A stretch of DNA of 64,000 bases, from positions 248,001-312,000 of the forward strand of contig NZ_JAAVUS010000006.1 of assembly GCF_018449525.1 (NCBI RefSeq), written 5' to 3'. This stretch comes from Bradyrhizobium sp. dw_78. Lineage in GTDB: Bacteria; Pseudomonadota; Alphaproteobacteria; Rhizobiales; Xanthobacteraceae. Position numbers and translations under genes: made by a program. The notes below the pieces were generated by a model. The model was not told where the DNA came from. It saw nothing but the letters and a program-made list of their open reading frames with translations, and made no database searches. Of this stretch, positions 27,826 to 35,395 are shown in pieces; the stretch's first letter is position 1; every line of letters starts with the position of its first letter.

Positions 27826-27978
27826 ATGGCTGAGCATAGCGAAGTGGCCTATACGACCGCCGACGGCAATGACTACGTGGCCCACGAGCAGACCTATGAA
27901 GGTTTTATCAAGCTCGTGAAATACGGCACGGCCTTCGTCGTCTTCATCCTCGCCATGATGGCAATTTTCCTGACCTGA
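27826..27978 (+). CDS. aa3-type cytochrome c oxidase subunit IV (50 residues)
   Basis: A 50-codon gene: MAEHSEVAYTTADGNDYVAH, then EQTYEGFIKLVKYGTAFVVF, ending ILAMMAIFLT. It has a polar N terminus, the family signature YEGFIKLVKYGT, and one C-terminal membrane helix. This is the bacterial aa3 oxidase subunit IV (COX4_pro_2 family), a small accessory of the terminal oxidase. It is too short to be found by length cutoffs. It lies between doc and pntAA; its frequent neighbourhood with pnt genes in alphaproteobacteria is from general knowledge. The main oxidase genes are not in the window. Confidence 0.85.
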   Translation: MAEHSEVAYTTADGNDYVAHEQTYEGFIKLVKYGTAFVVFILAMMAIFLT

Positions 27979-28099
27979 TCGATTGCCGATCACGCCGCCA
28001 TTGCCGGCGTAACTTAGAAAATTGCCCGCGTCCGGTCGCAAAACCGGTATCCATCCTTGCGGAAATAGCGCTAGCGTGCCCTGCGCCGCCGGAGGCCTC

Positions 28100-29230
28100 A
28101 TGAAGATTGCCGTTGCCAAGGAAATCGATCCGTCCGAGCCGCGGGTCGCGGCTTCGCCGGATACGGTGAAAAAATTCAAGGCGCTGGGCGTCGACATCGC
28201 GGTCGAGCCGGGCGCAGGCGTCAAGTCCGGCATGCCGGATTCGGAATTCACCGCGGCCGGCGCCACCGTCAGCGCCGATGCGGTGAAGGACGCCGACATC
28301 GTCATCAAGGTGAAACGGCCCGAGGCTTCCGAACTCGCCAAATACAAGCGCGGCGCGCTGGTGATCGCGATCATGGATCCCTACGGCAACGACGCCGCGA
28401 TCAAGATGATGGCGGATGCCGGCATCTCGGCTTTCGCGATGGAACTGATGCCGCGCATCACCCGCGCGCAGGTGATGGACGTGCTGTCGAGCCAGGCCAA
28501 TCTGGCCGGCTACCGTGCGGTGATCGAGGCGGCGGAGGCGTTCGGCCGCGCCTTCCCGATGATGATGACGGCGGCGGGCACCGTGCCCGCGGCGAAGGTG
28601 TTCGTGATGGGGGTCGGCGTCGCCGGCCTGCAGGCGATCGCCACGGCGCGCCGGTTGGGGGCGGTCGTCACCGCGACCGACGTGCGGCCCGCGACCAAGG
28701 AGCAGGTGGAAAGCCTGGGCGCCAAATTCCTCGCGGTCGAGGACGAGGAATTCAAGAACGCCCAGACCGCCGGCGGATACGCCAAGGAAATGTCGAAAGA
28801 GTACCAGGCCAAGCAGGCGGCATTGACCGCCGAGCATATCAAGAAACAAGACATCATCATCACCACCGCGCTGATTCCGGGCCGGCCGGCGCCGCGTCTC
28901 GTCACCACGGAGATGGTGAAGTCGATGAAGCCGGGCTCGGTGCTGGTCGATCTCGCGGTCGAGCGCGGCGGCAATGTCGAAGGCGTCAGGAGCGGCGAAA
29001 CCGCCGATATCGACGGCGTCAAGATCGTCGGTTTCCCGAATCTCGCAAGCCGCGTTGCCGCCTCGGCCTCCAGCCTCTATGCGCGCAACCTGTTGTCGTT
29101 CATCGAGACGCTGATCGACAAATCGACCAAGGCGCTTGCCGTCAACTGGGATGACGAACTCGTCAAAGCCACCGCGCTGACCAAGGACGGCGCCGTCATC
29201 CATCCGAACTTTCAGCCGAAGAGCGCGTGA
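28100..29230 (+). CDS. pntAA: NAD(P) transhydrogenase subunit alpha part 1 (PntAA)
   Basis: The soluble NAD(H)-binding component of the proton-translocating transhydrogenase, which makes NADPH from NADH using the proton gradient. The 376-residue product shows KIAVAKEIDPSEPRVAASPD, MDPYGN, the RITRAQVMDVLSSQANLAGY mobile-loop region, the Rossmann motif GVGVAGLQAIATARRLGA, and ALIPGRPAPRLVT. ATG 28100 follows GGAGG. The subunit is split as in Rhodospirillum: the membrane part is encoded separately downstream. It ends 26 bp before a long palindromic repeat that separates it from pntAB. Confidence 0.96.
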   Translation: MKIAVAKEIDPSEPRVAASPDTVKKFKALGVDIAVEPGAGVKSGMPDSEFTAAGATVSADAVKDADIVIKVKRPEASELAKYKRGALVIAIMDPYGNDAAIKMMADAGISAFAMELMPRITRAQVMDVLSSQANLAGYRAVIEAAEAFGRAFPMMMTAAGTVPAAKVFVMGVGVAGLQAIATARRLGAVVTATDVRPATKEQVESLGAKFLAVEDEEFKNAQTAGGYAKEMSKEYQAKQAALTAEHIKKQDIIITTALIPGRPAPRLVTTEMVKSMKPGSVLVDLAVERGGNVEGVRSGETADIDGVKIVGFPNLASRVAASASSLYARNLLSFIETLIDKSTKALAVNWDDELVKATALTKDGAVIHPNFQPKSA

Positions 29231-29256
29231 GTGAGCGTGCGCGAATCAAAGACTTT

Positions 29257-29358
29257 CGTCATTCCGGGGCGCTTCGAAGAAGCGAACCCGGAATCTCTAT
29301 TGTTGAATTGCAATATCCGGATTCCAGGTCCGGCGCGTTGCGCCGTCCCGGAATGACG
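29257..29358. repeat. palindromic repeat (CGTCATTCCGGG family), copy B, between pntAA and pntAB
   Basis: CGTCATTCCGGGG at the left and CCCGGAATGACG at the right are inverse complements. Between them are two more small hairpins, CGCTTCGAAGAAGCG and GGCGCGTTGCGCC. It lies wholly in the pntAA-pntAB spacer and would fold in the polycistronic RNA. Same family as 15573 and 52414. Confidence 0.75.
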
Positions 29359-29377
29359 GGTTAACAGGAGAGAAGCC

Positions 29378-29695
29378 ATGGAGCATATCGCGCAGGCCGT
29401 CGATCCCTTCGTGTTCCGACTGTCGATTTTCGTGCTTGCCGTGTTCGTCGGCTATTTCGTGGTGTGGTCGGTGACCCCTGCGCTGCACACGCCGCTGATG
29501 TCGGTGACCAACGCGATCTCGTCGGTGATCGTGGTCGGGGCGCTGCTTGCGGTCGGCGTCGGCATGATTTCCTCGGGCAGCGGCTGGGCCCGCGGCTTCG
29601 GCTTCGTCGCGCTGATTTTCGCCTGTGTGAACATCTTCGGCGGCTTCCTCGTCACCCAGCGCATGCTGGCGATGTACAAGAAGAAAGCCAAGTGA
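29378..29695 (+). CDS. pntAB: NAD(P) transhydrogenase subunit alpha part 2 (PntAB)
   Basis: A 105-residue membrane subunit with about three helices (roughly 14-34, 44-66, 72-96) that forms part of the proton channel with PntB. Typical segments are VDPFVFRLSIFVLAVFVGYF, VTNAISSVIVVGALLAVG and FGGFLVTQRMLAMYK. A GGAGAGAAGCC ribosome site precedes the ATG. It lies between pntAA and pntB, separated from each by about 140 bp of hairpin-rich DNA, an unusual spacing for a tight enzyme complex. Confidence 0.95.
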   Translation: MEHIAQAVDPFVFRLSIFVLAVFVGYFVVWSVTPALHTPLMSVTNAISSVIVVGALLAVGVGMISSGSGWARGFGFVALIFACVNIFGGFLVTQRMLAMYKKKAK

Positions 29696-29730
29696 TGGCC
29701 GCGCTCAAATCGCATCGACTGGACGCATCA

Positions 29731-29808
29731 TTGCCGGGCCTGATCCGGCAATCCATCATGCTTCACAATATCATCTTACAGATGGATGCGCGGGGCGAGC
29801 CCGCGCAT
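29731..29808. repeat. pair of perfect hairpins between pntAB and pntB
   Basis: TTGCCGG (29731-29737) with CCGGCAA (29745-29751), and ATGCGCGGG (29786-29794) with CCCGCGCAT (29800-29808), are both exact inverted repeats. They fill most of the 136-bp spacer and differ from the CGTCATTCCGGG family. Confidence 0.65.
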
Positions 29809-29831
29809 GACGGGCGCAGGGGGCTGTTGCC

Positions 29832-31232
29832 ATGAACGCCAATCTATCCGCATTGCTCTATCTCGTTGCCGGCGTGCTGTTCATCCTGTCGCTGCGGGGA
29901 TTGTCGAGCCCGGCCTCGAGCCGGCAGGGTAATTTCTTCGGCATGATCGGCATGGCGATCGCGGTGGGCACCACGCTCGCCTCGCATCCGCCGGCCGACG
30001 GCATCGCCTGGCTGCTGGTGATCCTCGGCGTCGCGATCGGCGGCGGCATCGGCGCGGTGATCGCGCGCCGGGTGCCGATGACCTCGATGCCGGAACTGGT
30101 CGCGGCGTTCCATTCGCTGGTCGGCATGGCCGCGGTGCTGGTTGCGGCCGGCGCGTTCTATGCGCCGGAGGCCTTCGACATCGGCTCGCCCGGCAGCATC
30201 CATCCGCAAAGCCTGATCGAAATGTCGCTCGGTGTCGCCATCGGCGCGTTGACCTTCACCGGCTCGGTCATCGCCTTCGCGAAATTGTCGGGACGCATGA
30301 GCGGCGCGCCGATCATCCTGCCCGCCCGTCACGTCATCAACATCGTGCTCGGGCTGGCGCTGGTGTTCTTCATCGTCGGTCTGGTGATGTCGGGCAGCGC
30401 GGTCGATTTCTGGCTGATCGTGATCCTGGCGCTGGCGCTCGGCGCGCTCCTGATCATCCCGATCGGCGGCGCCGACATGCCGGTCGTGATCTCGATGCTG
30501 AACTCCTATTCCGGCTGGGCTGCCGCCGGCATCGGCTTCACGCTCGGCAATTCCGCGCTGATCATCACCGGCGCGCTGGTCGGCTCCTCCGGCGCGATCT
30601 TGTCCTACATCATGTGCCATGCGATGAATCGCTCCTTCATCTCGGTGATTCTCGGCGGCTTCGGCGGCGAAACCGCCGCGGCGGGCGCAGGTGCGGGTGG
30701 CGAAGCGCGTCCCGTGAAACTTGGTTCCGCCGACGACGCCGCCTTCATCATGAAGAACGCGCAGAAGGTCATCATCGTGCCCGGTTACGGTATGGCGGTG
30801 GCGCAGGCGCAGCATGCGTTGCGCGAAATGGCGGATACGCTGAAGAAAGAAGGCGTCGAGGTGAAATACGCCATTCACCCGGTCGCCGGTCGCATGCCCG
30901 GCCACATGAACGTGCTGCTCGCCGAAGCCAATGTGCCCTATGACGAGGTGTTCGAACTCGAGGACATCAATTCGGAGTTCGCGCAGGCCGACGTCGCCTT
31001 CGTGATCGGCGCCAACGACGTCACCAACCCGGCGGCCGAGGACGATCCGAAATCGCCGATCTACGGCATGCCGGTGTTGCAGGTCTGGAAGGCCGGCACC
31101 GTGATGTTCATCAAGCGCTCGCTGGCCTCGGGCTATGCCGGCATCGACAATCCGCTGTTCTACCGCGACAACACCATGATGCTGCTCGGCGACGCCAAGA
31201 AGATGACCGAGAACATCGTCAAGGCGATGTAA
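29832..31232 (+). CDS. pntB: NAD(P) transhydrogenase subunit beta (PntB)
   Basis: A 466-residue membrane subunit. The first 270 residues hold about eight or nine helices, including SMPELVAAFHSLVGMAAV with the channel histidine, and ending in YIMCHAMNRSFISVILGGFGG. The soluble NADP(H)-binding domain follows, with IIVPGYGMAVAQAQHAL, IHPVAGRMPGHMNVLLAEANVPY, FVIGANDVTNPAA and IFIKRSLASGYAGIDN-type features (MFIKRSLASGYAGIDN here). The ATG is only 4 bp behind a weak ribosome site. It completes the enzyme; the next gene starts 42 bp on. Confidence 0.96.
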   Translation: MNANLSALLYLVAGVLFILSLRGLSSPASSRQGNFFGMIGMAIAVGTTLASHPPADGIAWLLVILGVAIGGGIGAVIARRVPMTSMPELVAAFHSLVGMAAVLVAAGAFYAPEAFDIGSPGSIHPQSLIEMSLGVAIGALTFTGSVIAFAKLSGRMSGAPIILPARHVINIVLGLALVFFIVGLVMSGSAVDFWLIVILALALGALLIIPIGGADMPVVISMLNSYSGWAAAGIGFTLGNSALIITGALVGSSGAILSYIMCHAMNRSFISVILGGFGGETAAAGAGAGGEARPVKLGSADDAAFIMKNAQKVIIVPGYGMAVAQAQHALREMADTLKKEGVEVKYAIHPVAGRMPGHMNVLLAEANVPYDEVFELEDINSEFAQADVAFVIGANDVTNPAAEDDPKSPIYGMPVLQVWKAGTVMFIKRSLASGYAGIDNPLFYRDNTMMLLGDAKKMTENIVKAM

Positions 31233-31274
31233 GCCGGGGGATGTAGCAAGGCTCGAGGCCGTTCACGAGGAGCC

Positions 31275-32087
31275 ATGACCGTCCTGAAATGGCTCATTGT
31301 TTTCGCGGTGATTGGCTATCTCGGCACGGTGACAACGCTGTTTTTCACGCAGCGCGCATTTGTTTTTCCGGTCCCGCAGAGGGTACGAACGGCGCTTGCC
31401 GCCGCCGGATTTCCCGAAGCGCAAGAACATGTCCTGACCACGGCCGACGGCGAGAAGATCATCGTCTGGCACGTTCCGGCAAAGCCGGGACACGCCGTCG
31501 TGCTTTATTTCCCCGGCAATGGCGATTATCTCGCCGGCAGCGTCGGCCGCTTCCGGGGCATCGTCTCTGACGGTACCGGGCTCGTCGCCCTGTCCTATCG
31601 CGGCTACGCCGGTTCGAGCGGGCAGCCGAGCGAACAGGGCCTGTTGCAGGATGCCGCAGCGGCCTACGCATTCGTCGCCGAGCGTTACAAGGCCGGTCAG
31701 ATCGCGGTCTGGGGATTTTCGCTCGGGACCGGCGTCGCGGTGGCGCTGGCTGCGGCCCATCCGGTTGCCAGGCTGATCTTGGAGGCGCCTTATACGTCGA
31801 TCGCCGATGTCGCGGCCGCGCGCCCGCTATTTCGGTGGGTGCCGGTGCGCTGGCTGCTGCGGGATCAATTCCGCTCCGATGAACGGATCACGGCCGTCAC
31901 CGCGCCGCTTCTGATCATGCATGGCGGACGCGATTCCGTGGTTCCGATCGGTTTTGGCGAACGCCTGTTTGCGCTCGCACATCAGCCGAAACAATTTGTG
32001 CGGTTTGCCGAAGGCGGCCACGACAATCTGGACAATTACGGTGCGATCGAGGCAACTCGCCATTTCCTTGATGCTTCGAACGGCTGA
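31275..32087 (+). CDS. alpha/beta hydrolase, BEM46/YfhR-like, membrane-anchored
   Basis: A 270-residue serine hydrolase. An N-terminal hydrophobic helix (about 4-24) probably anchors it with the catalytic domain in the periplasm. The fold shows the oxyanion segment YFPGNGDYLAG, the SYRGYAGSSGQPSE loop, the nucleophile elbow WGFSLGTG (Ser149), the acid HGGRDSVVP and the base GGHDNL, so the triad is complete. The family includes peptidases and thioesterases of unclear substrate. It follows pntB by 42 bp and may be in the same transcript. Confidence 0.88.
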   Translation: MTVLKWLIVFAVIGYLGTVTTLFFTQRAFVFPVPQRVRTALAAAGFPEAQEHVLTTADGEKIIVWHVPAKPGHAVVLYFPGNGDYLAGSVGRFRGIVSDGTGLVALSYRGYAGSSGQPSEQGLLQDAAAAYAFVAERYKAGQIAVWGFSLGTGVAVALAAAHPVARLILEAPYTSIADVAAARPLFRWVPVRWLLRDQFRSDERITAVTAPLLIMHGGRDSVVPIGFGERLFALAHQPKQFVRFAEGGHDNLDNYGAIEATRHFLDASNG

Positions 32088-32141
32088 TCGCTGCTATTTG
32101 TTGGCTTGCGGCTCATGTCCGGGCCTTGAGGATGCGATCCT

Positions 32142-33239
32142 ATGAGCGAGCACGGTCCGATGCCGAAATCGGCCTGGATTTTCCCTGCGCTGGCGGTGCT
32201 GTTTTTCGTCTTCGTCACCGTGTCCGGCTATACTTTCACATTATCGTCGGCCGGATTGTTGTTCGCGGGCGTGCTGCTCGTCATCCTGTTCGGCACGGTG
32301 TTTGCGGCCGTTCATCATGCCGAGGTGATTGCCGAACGGATCGGTGAGCCCTTCGGCACGCTGCTGTTGACGTTGTCCGTCACCATCATCGAAGTCGCGC
32401 TGATCGCGACCATCATGCTCGGCGAAAAGGCGGTGCCGACGCTGGCGCGTGATACGGTCTTTGCGGTGGTCATGATCGTGTGCAATGGACTTGTCGGTGT
32501 CTGCATTCTGCTGGGGGGCCTGCGCTATCGCGAGCAGGACTTCCAGGTTTCCGGCGCCGGTCTTTACCTGTCCGTCCTGGTGGTGCTGGCGACCATTACG
32601 CTGGTGCTGCCGAACTACACGCTGACGACGCCGGGACCGTTTTACTCGGCGGCCCAGCTTGGTTTCGTCAGCGTCGTCACGATCATCCTCTACGGCGTTT
32701 TCCTCTATACCCAGGCCGTCCGGCATCGCGATTATTTTATCAGCGGCGACGGGGACGCTGCCGGTTCCACCGCGCAGGCTTCTTCCCGCGCGGTATTGCT
32801 GAGCGCCGTTCTGCTGCTGATCTCGCTCCTGGCGGTGGTGCTGCTGGCGAAGAAATTCTCGCTGGTGGTCGATGCCGGCGCCGCGGTGATCGGCGCGCCT
32901 CCGGCATTCGCCGGCATCCTCGTGGCGCTCCTGATCCTGCTGCCGGAAAGCGTCTCCGCCATTGCGGCGGCGCGCAAGAACGACCTGCAAAAGAGCATCA
33001 ACTTGGCGCTGGGATCGTCGCTTGCGACCATCGGACTAACGGTTCCGGCGGTGGCGGCAGCCGCTTACACCCTGGAAAAGACGCTGATCCTTGGCCTGCA
33101 CGACCGCGAGATTGTGCTCCTGGTGTTGACGTTCATCCTCAGCATGCTCACCTTCGGAACCGGCCGCACCAACATCCTGTTCGGACTGCTCCATCTGGTG
33201 GTGTTTGCTGTATTCGTGTTCCTGGTATTCGTGCCATAA
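32142..33239 (+). CDS. ChaA-like calcium/sodium-proton antiporter
   Basis: A 365-residue cation/proton exchanger with about 11 membrane helices. The two alpha-repeat motifs of the CaCA/ChaA family are visible: GEPFGTLLLTLSVTIIEVALI in the first half, and LLPESVSAIAAARKNDLQKSINLALGSSLATIGLTVP in the second, each holding a conserved acidic residue. E. coli ChaA exports Ca2+, Na+ or K+ at alkaline pH; specificity here is unknown. The gene follows the hydrolase by 54 bp on the same strand. Confidence 0.88.
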   Translation: MSEHGPMPKSAWIFPALAVLFFVFVTVSGYTFTLSSAGLLFAGVLLVILFGTVFAAVHHAEVIAERIGEPFGTLLLTLSVTIIEVALIATIMLGEKAVPTLARDTVFAVVMIVCNGLVGVCILLGGLRYREQDFQVSGAGLYLSVLVVLATITLVLPNYTLTTPGPFYSAAQLGFVSVVTIILYGVFLYTQAVRHRDYFISGDGDAAGSTAQASSRAVLLSAVLLLISLLAVVLLAKKFSLVVDAGAAVIGAPPAFAGILVALLILLPESVSAIAAARKNDLQKSINLALGSSLATIGLTVPAVAAAAYTLEKTLILGLHDREIVLLVLTFILSMLTFGTGRTNILFGLLHLVVFAVFVFLVFVP

Positions 33240-33349
33240 AGCTGATCAGGACAGCGGGAACCGGCTTCCCATGTTCAGGCAAGAAATGAAGTCATGGTTC
33301 GATTCAACTGGATCGGATCATGGTCTAGCCGACCACAAGGATAGTAACG

Positions 33350-33634
33350 ATGCTCAGCGCCAAGTCCGAGGTCCAGATCGATACCCCCGAAGTCCGCGTC
33401 ACCGAGTGGCGGCTGGCGCCGGGCAGCGCGACCGGCCATCACACCCACGAGATGGATTACGTGATCGTTCCGGTGACCTCGAGCGAAATGACCATCGTGG
33501 CGCCTGGCGGGGAACGCTCCAAGGCGCAGCTCGGGGTCGGCAAATCCTATTTCCGGAAGGCCGGCGTGCAGCACGACGTGCTCAACGAAACCGCCCAGGA
33601 AATCGTGTTTCTGGAGATCGAGCTGAAGCCGTAA
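33350..33634 (+). CDS. small cupin-domain protein
   Basis: A 94-residue single-domain cupin. The metal-binding first motif is GHHTHEMDYVIVPVT, with three histidines and a glutamate; the second motif contains AGVQHDVLNET. The remaining strands fit a beta-barrel. Such proteins are dioxygenases, isomerases or sensors; no reaction can be assigned. The start is preceded by a TAAGGATAGTAACG-like ribosome site. It stands alone after the antiporter. Confidence 0.82.
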   Translation: MLSAKSEVQIDTPEVRVTEWRLAPGSATGHHTHEMDYVIVPVTSSEMTIVAPGGERSKAQLGVGKSYFRKAGVQHDVLNETAQEIVFLEIELKP

Positions 33635-33739
33635 CCGCATGGGTTTACGTCCGTTTACGAATTGCCTCCGATCCGTCGCAGTTGATCCCTCAATGTGCCT
33701 CAAAGTTCCAGCATCAATCCCGCGCGGGGAGTGGCCGGC

Positions 33740-34765
33740 ATGCTGAAATACCTTTCCAAATTTGCTTCGGACATATTGCCCTCGGTGGCTGCGACCATCA
33801 TCGGGGCCTATATCGTCAATCATTATATCACGGCGAAGCCCGCATCCGATGCGCCGGTCGCTGCCGCGGTATCCTCGGCGGATCCGAAGAAAGCCGAAAC
33901 GTCCAATCTCCCCGAGGCCGGGGTGAGGGCGAAGGGCATTTCCGAGAAGGCGATCTTCGACAGGTCCGCGGATAAGTCCGCGACCGAGAAGCCGACTGAA
34001 AAATTGGCCGAGAAGGAAAAATCGGCTGAGAAATTGTCTGCCGAGAAGTCATTGGCCGAGAAGTCATCGGCTGAGAAGTCGTCTGCTGAGAAGTCGTCTG
34101 CTGAGAAGTTGGAGGACAAGCCGGCAGAGACGGCCAGCATTCCAGCCGATACGCACCGGCATTCGCCGCCGACGCCGCGCGAGAAGACCGCCATCAGGAC
34201 GATTCCGCTAACGGCTTCGCCGCCGGCGGCTCAGCCGGCCGTATCGGCCTCCGCACCCGCCGCTGCCCCGTCCAGCCCGCCCCCGGCTGTCGAGGTCAAT
34301 GCCACCCCGGAAGATCATCGTGACGCCAACGATCTGGCCCGCGCCGCGATCGAACGCCTGCGCGGCATGAACGAAAATGCGCCGCATGCGCAGGAAGCTG
34401 TCCGGGCCCCGGTTCCGGAAGCTCCCTCCCGTATGGTGGCGGCGCCGCAGGCCCCGCAAATACAAATCCCGCAAGCGCAGGCTCCGGCCGTGCAGCCGCT
34501 TCCGCCGCCGGTCATGGTGTCCTCGCCGGCAGGTGAGGCATTCGGTTCAGGGGCCGGTCCCGGTCCGCAGCCGCAACAATCCTATCCGACCGCAGCGCGG
34601 ATTGACGACGATCCCCGCCGTCCGACGCCGCCTGCCGACATTCCGTCCCCGCAGCCGCTCGATCTGCGCGCCGACAACGCAACGCCGCTGCAGCGGCATA
34701 ACAATGTTGCCGAGGACATGCTGTCCGCCGCCAAGTCGGTTTTTCATGCGGTCTTGCCGCAGTAA
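33740..34765 (+). CDS. hypothetical protein with Lys/Glu/Ser repeats and membrane anchor
   Basis: Not recognised as a known family. The 341-residue product from ATG 33740 begins MLKYLSKFASDILPSVAAT and has one N-terminal hydrophobic helix (about 10-30). Residues about 75-130 are dominated by AEKS units (tandem 15-bp DNA repeats), then Ser/Ala/Pro-rich low-complexity sequence to about 290. The last 50 residues contain a possible helix (NNVAEDMLSAAKSVFHAVL). It resembles TolA-like stalk proteins in composition, but has no TonB-like domain. GGGGAG precedes ATG 33740; a GTG at 33695 in frame is less likely. Repeat length may vary between strains. Confidence 0.7.
   Translation: MLKYLSKFASDILPSVAATIIGAYIVNHYITAKPASDAPVAAAVSSADPKKAETSNLPEAGVRAKGISEKAIFDRSADKSATEKPTEKLAEKEKSAEKLSAEKSLAEKSSAEKSSAEKSSAEKLEDKPAETASIPADTHRHSPPTPREKTAIRTIPLTASPPAAQPAVSASAPAAAPSSPPPAVEVNATPEDHRDANDLARAAIERLRGMNENAPHAQEAVRAPVPEAPSRMVAAPQAPQIQIPQAQAPAVQPLPPPVMVSSPAGEAFGSGAGPGPQPQQSYPTAARIDDDPRRPTPPADIPSPQPLDLRADNATPLQRHNNVAEDMLSAAKSVFHAVLPQ
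34024..34110 (+). repeat. tandem 15-bp coding repeats (SAEKS/LAEKS units)
   Basis: About six consecutive near-identical 15-bp units of the form GAGAAGTC-NTCNGCT, each coding for one EKSSA-type pentapeptide. The last two are almost identical, which suggests recent slippage or unequal exchange. Confidence 0.7.
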
Positions 34766-34845
34766 GCGGAACAGCTCGCGCTGACGTCGCTGCTTAGCGA
34801 CGCGTCATTTTAAGACGCCGTTTTCTTCATATGACGCATCGGGAC

Positions 34846-34878
34846 AAAAAATAACGCGGGCTTTCGGCCCGCGTTATT
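34846..34878 (-). terminator. intrinsic terminator after rpsU
   Basis: On the minus strand, AATAACGCGGGC pairs perfectly with GCCCGCGTTATT (plus coordinates 34867-34878 and 34850-34861, 5-base loop) and is followed by a T-run (A-run at 34846-34851 on the plus strand). It lies about 50 bp beyond the rpsU stop. Confidence 0.88.
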
Positions 34879-34929
34879 CAACTCAAATTTTCTGAAATTC
34901 TTAGGTCGACCCCCTGGTGGATCGGCCGA

Positions 34930-35232
34930 TCAGCGCGGGCCACGCGGTCCGGCGCCTGGGCCGCCACGGCCGCCACCGGCGCGGTCCCCGCCCGGGCCAG
35001 CGCCGAATACCGGCTTCGGCTTCATCGGCAACAGGCCTTCGCGCTGCAACTTCTTGCGCGCGAGCTTGCGAGCGCGGCGCACGGCTTCCGCCTTTTCACG
35101 GGCTTTCTTTTCGGAGGGCTTTTCGTAATGGCCGCGGAGCTTCATCTCGCGGAAGATACCCTCGCGCTGCATCTTCTTTTTCAGCGCCTTGAGGGCTTGA
35201 TCGACATTGTTATCGCGGACGAGAACCTGCAC
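34930..35232 (-). CDS. rpsU: 30S ribosomal protein S21
   Basis: A 100-residue S21. The first 65 residues are canonical: MQVLVRDNNVDQALKALKKK, then MQREGIFREMKLRGHYEKPS and the basic helix EKKAREKAEAVRRARKLARKK. The C-terminal 30 residues (after QREGLLPMKPKP) are Gly/Pro/Arg-rich, longer than the 70-residue enteric protein, as seen in rhizobia. It is involved in translation initiation. The gene is monocistronic with its own terminator downstream. Confidence 0.95.
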   Translation of the reverse strand: MQVLVRDNNVDQALKALKKKMQREGIFREMKLRGHYEKPSEKKAREKAEAVRRARKLARKKLQREGLLPMKPKPVFGAGPGGDRAGGGRGGPGAGPRGPR

Positions 35233-35395
35233 GCGGCATCCTCTTTCAGTGGATCGGAATGGAATTCTGGTAAAGCAAGAGGGCGACGAAAGGCCAGCCC
35301 TTTAACCCTAAGCGCGCGCATGTATCAGATCACATCTGAAATGTCCACCTGTGGAAGCGCATTTATCTAAATCCCGCGCGGTAATTTGATCCCGC

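Noticed and set aside
33255..33330. Possible diverged copy of the GCATGATC palindrome (ends in GATCATGGTCTAG)
   Set aside because: Only the outer edge and a GGGAACCGGCTTCCC core match, so it is too weak to list as a repeat.
34800..34842. Partial GCGTCAT/ATGACGC pairing before the rpsU terminator
   Set aside because: Arms are short and the spacer long; the neighbouring perfect hairpin with A/T-run explains termination better.
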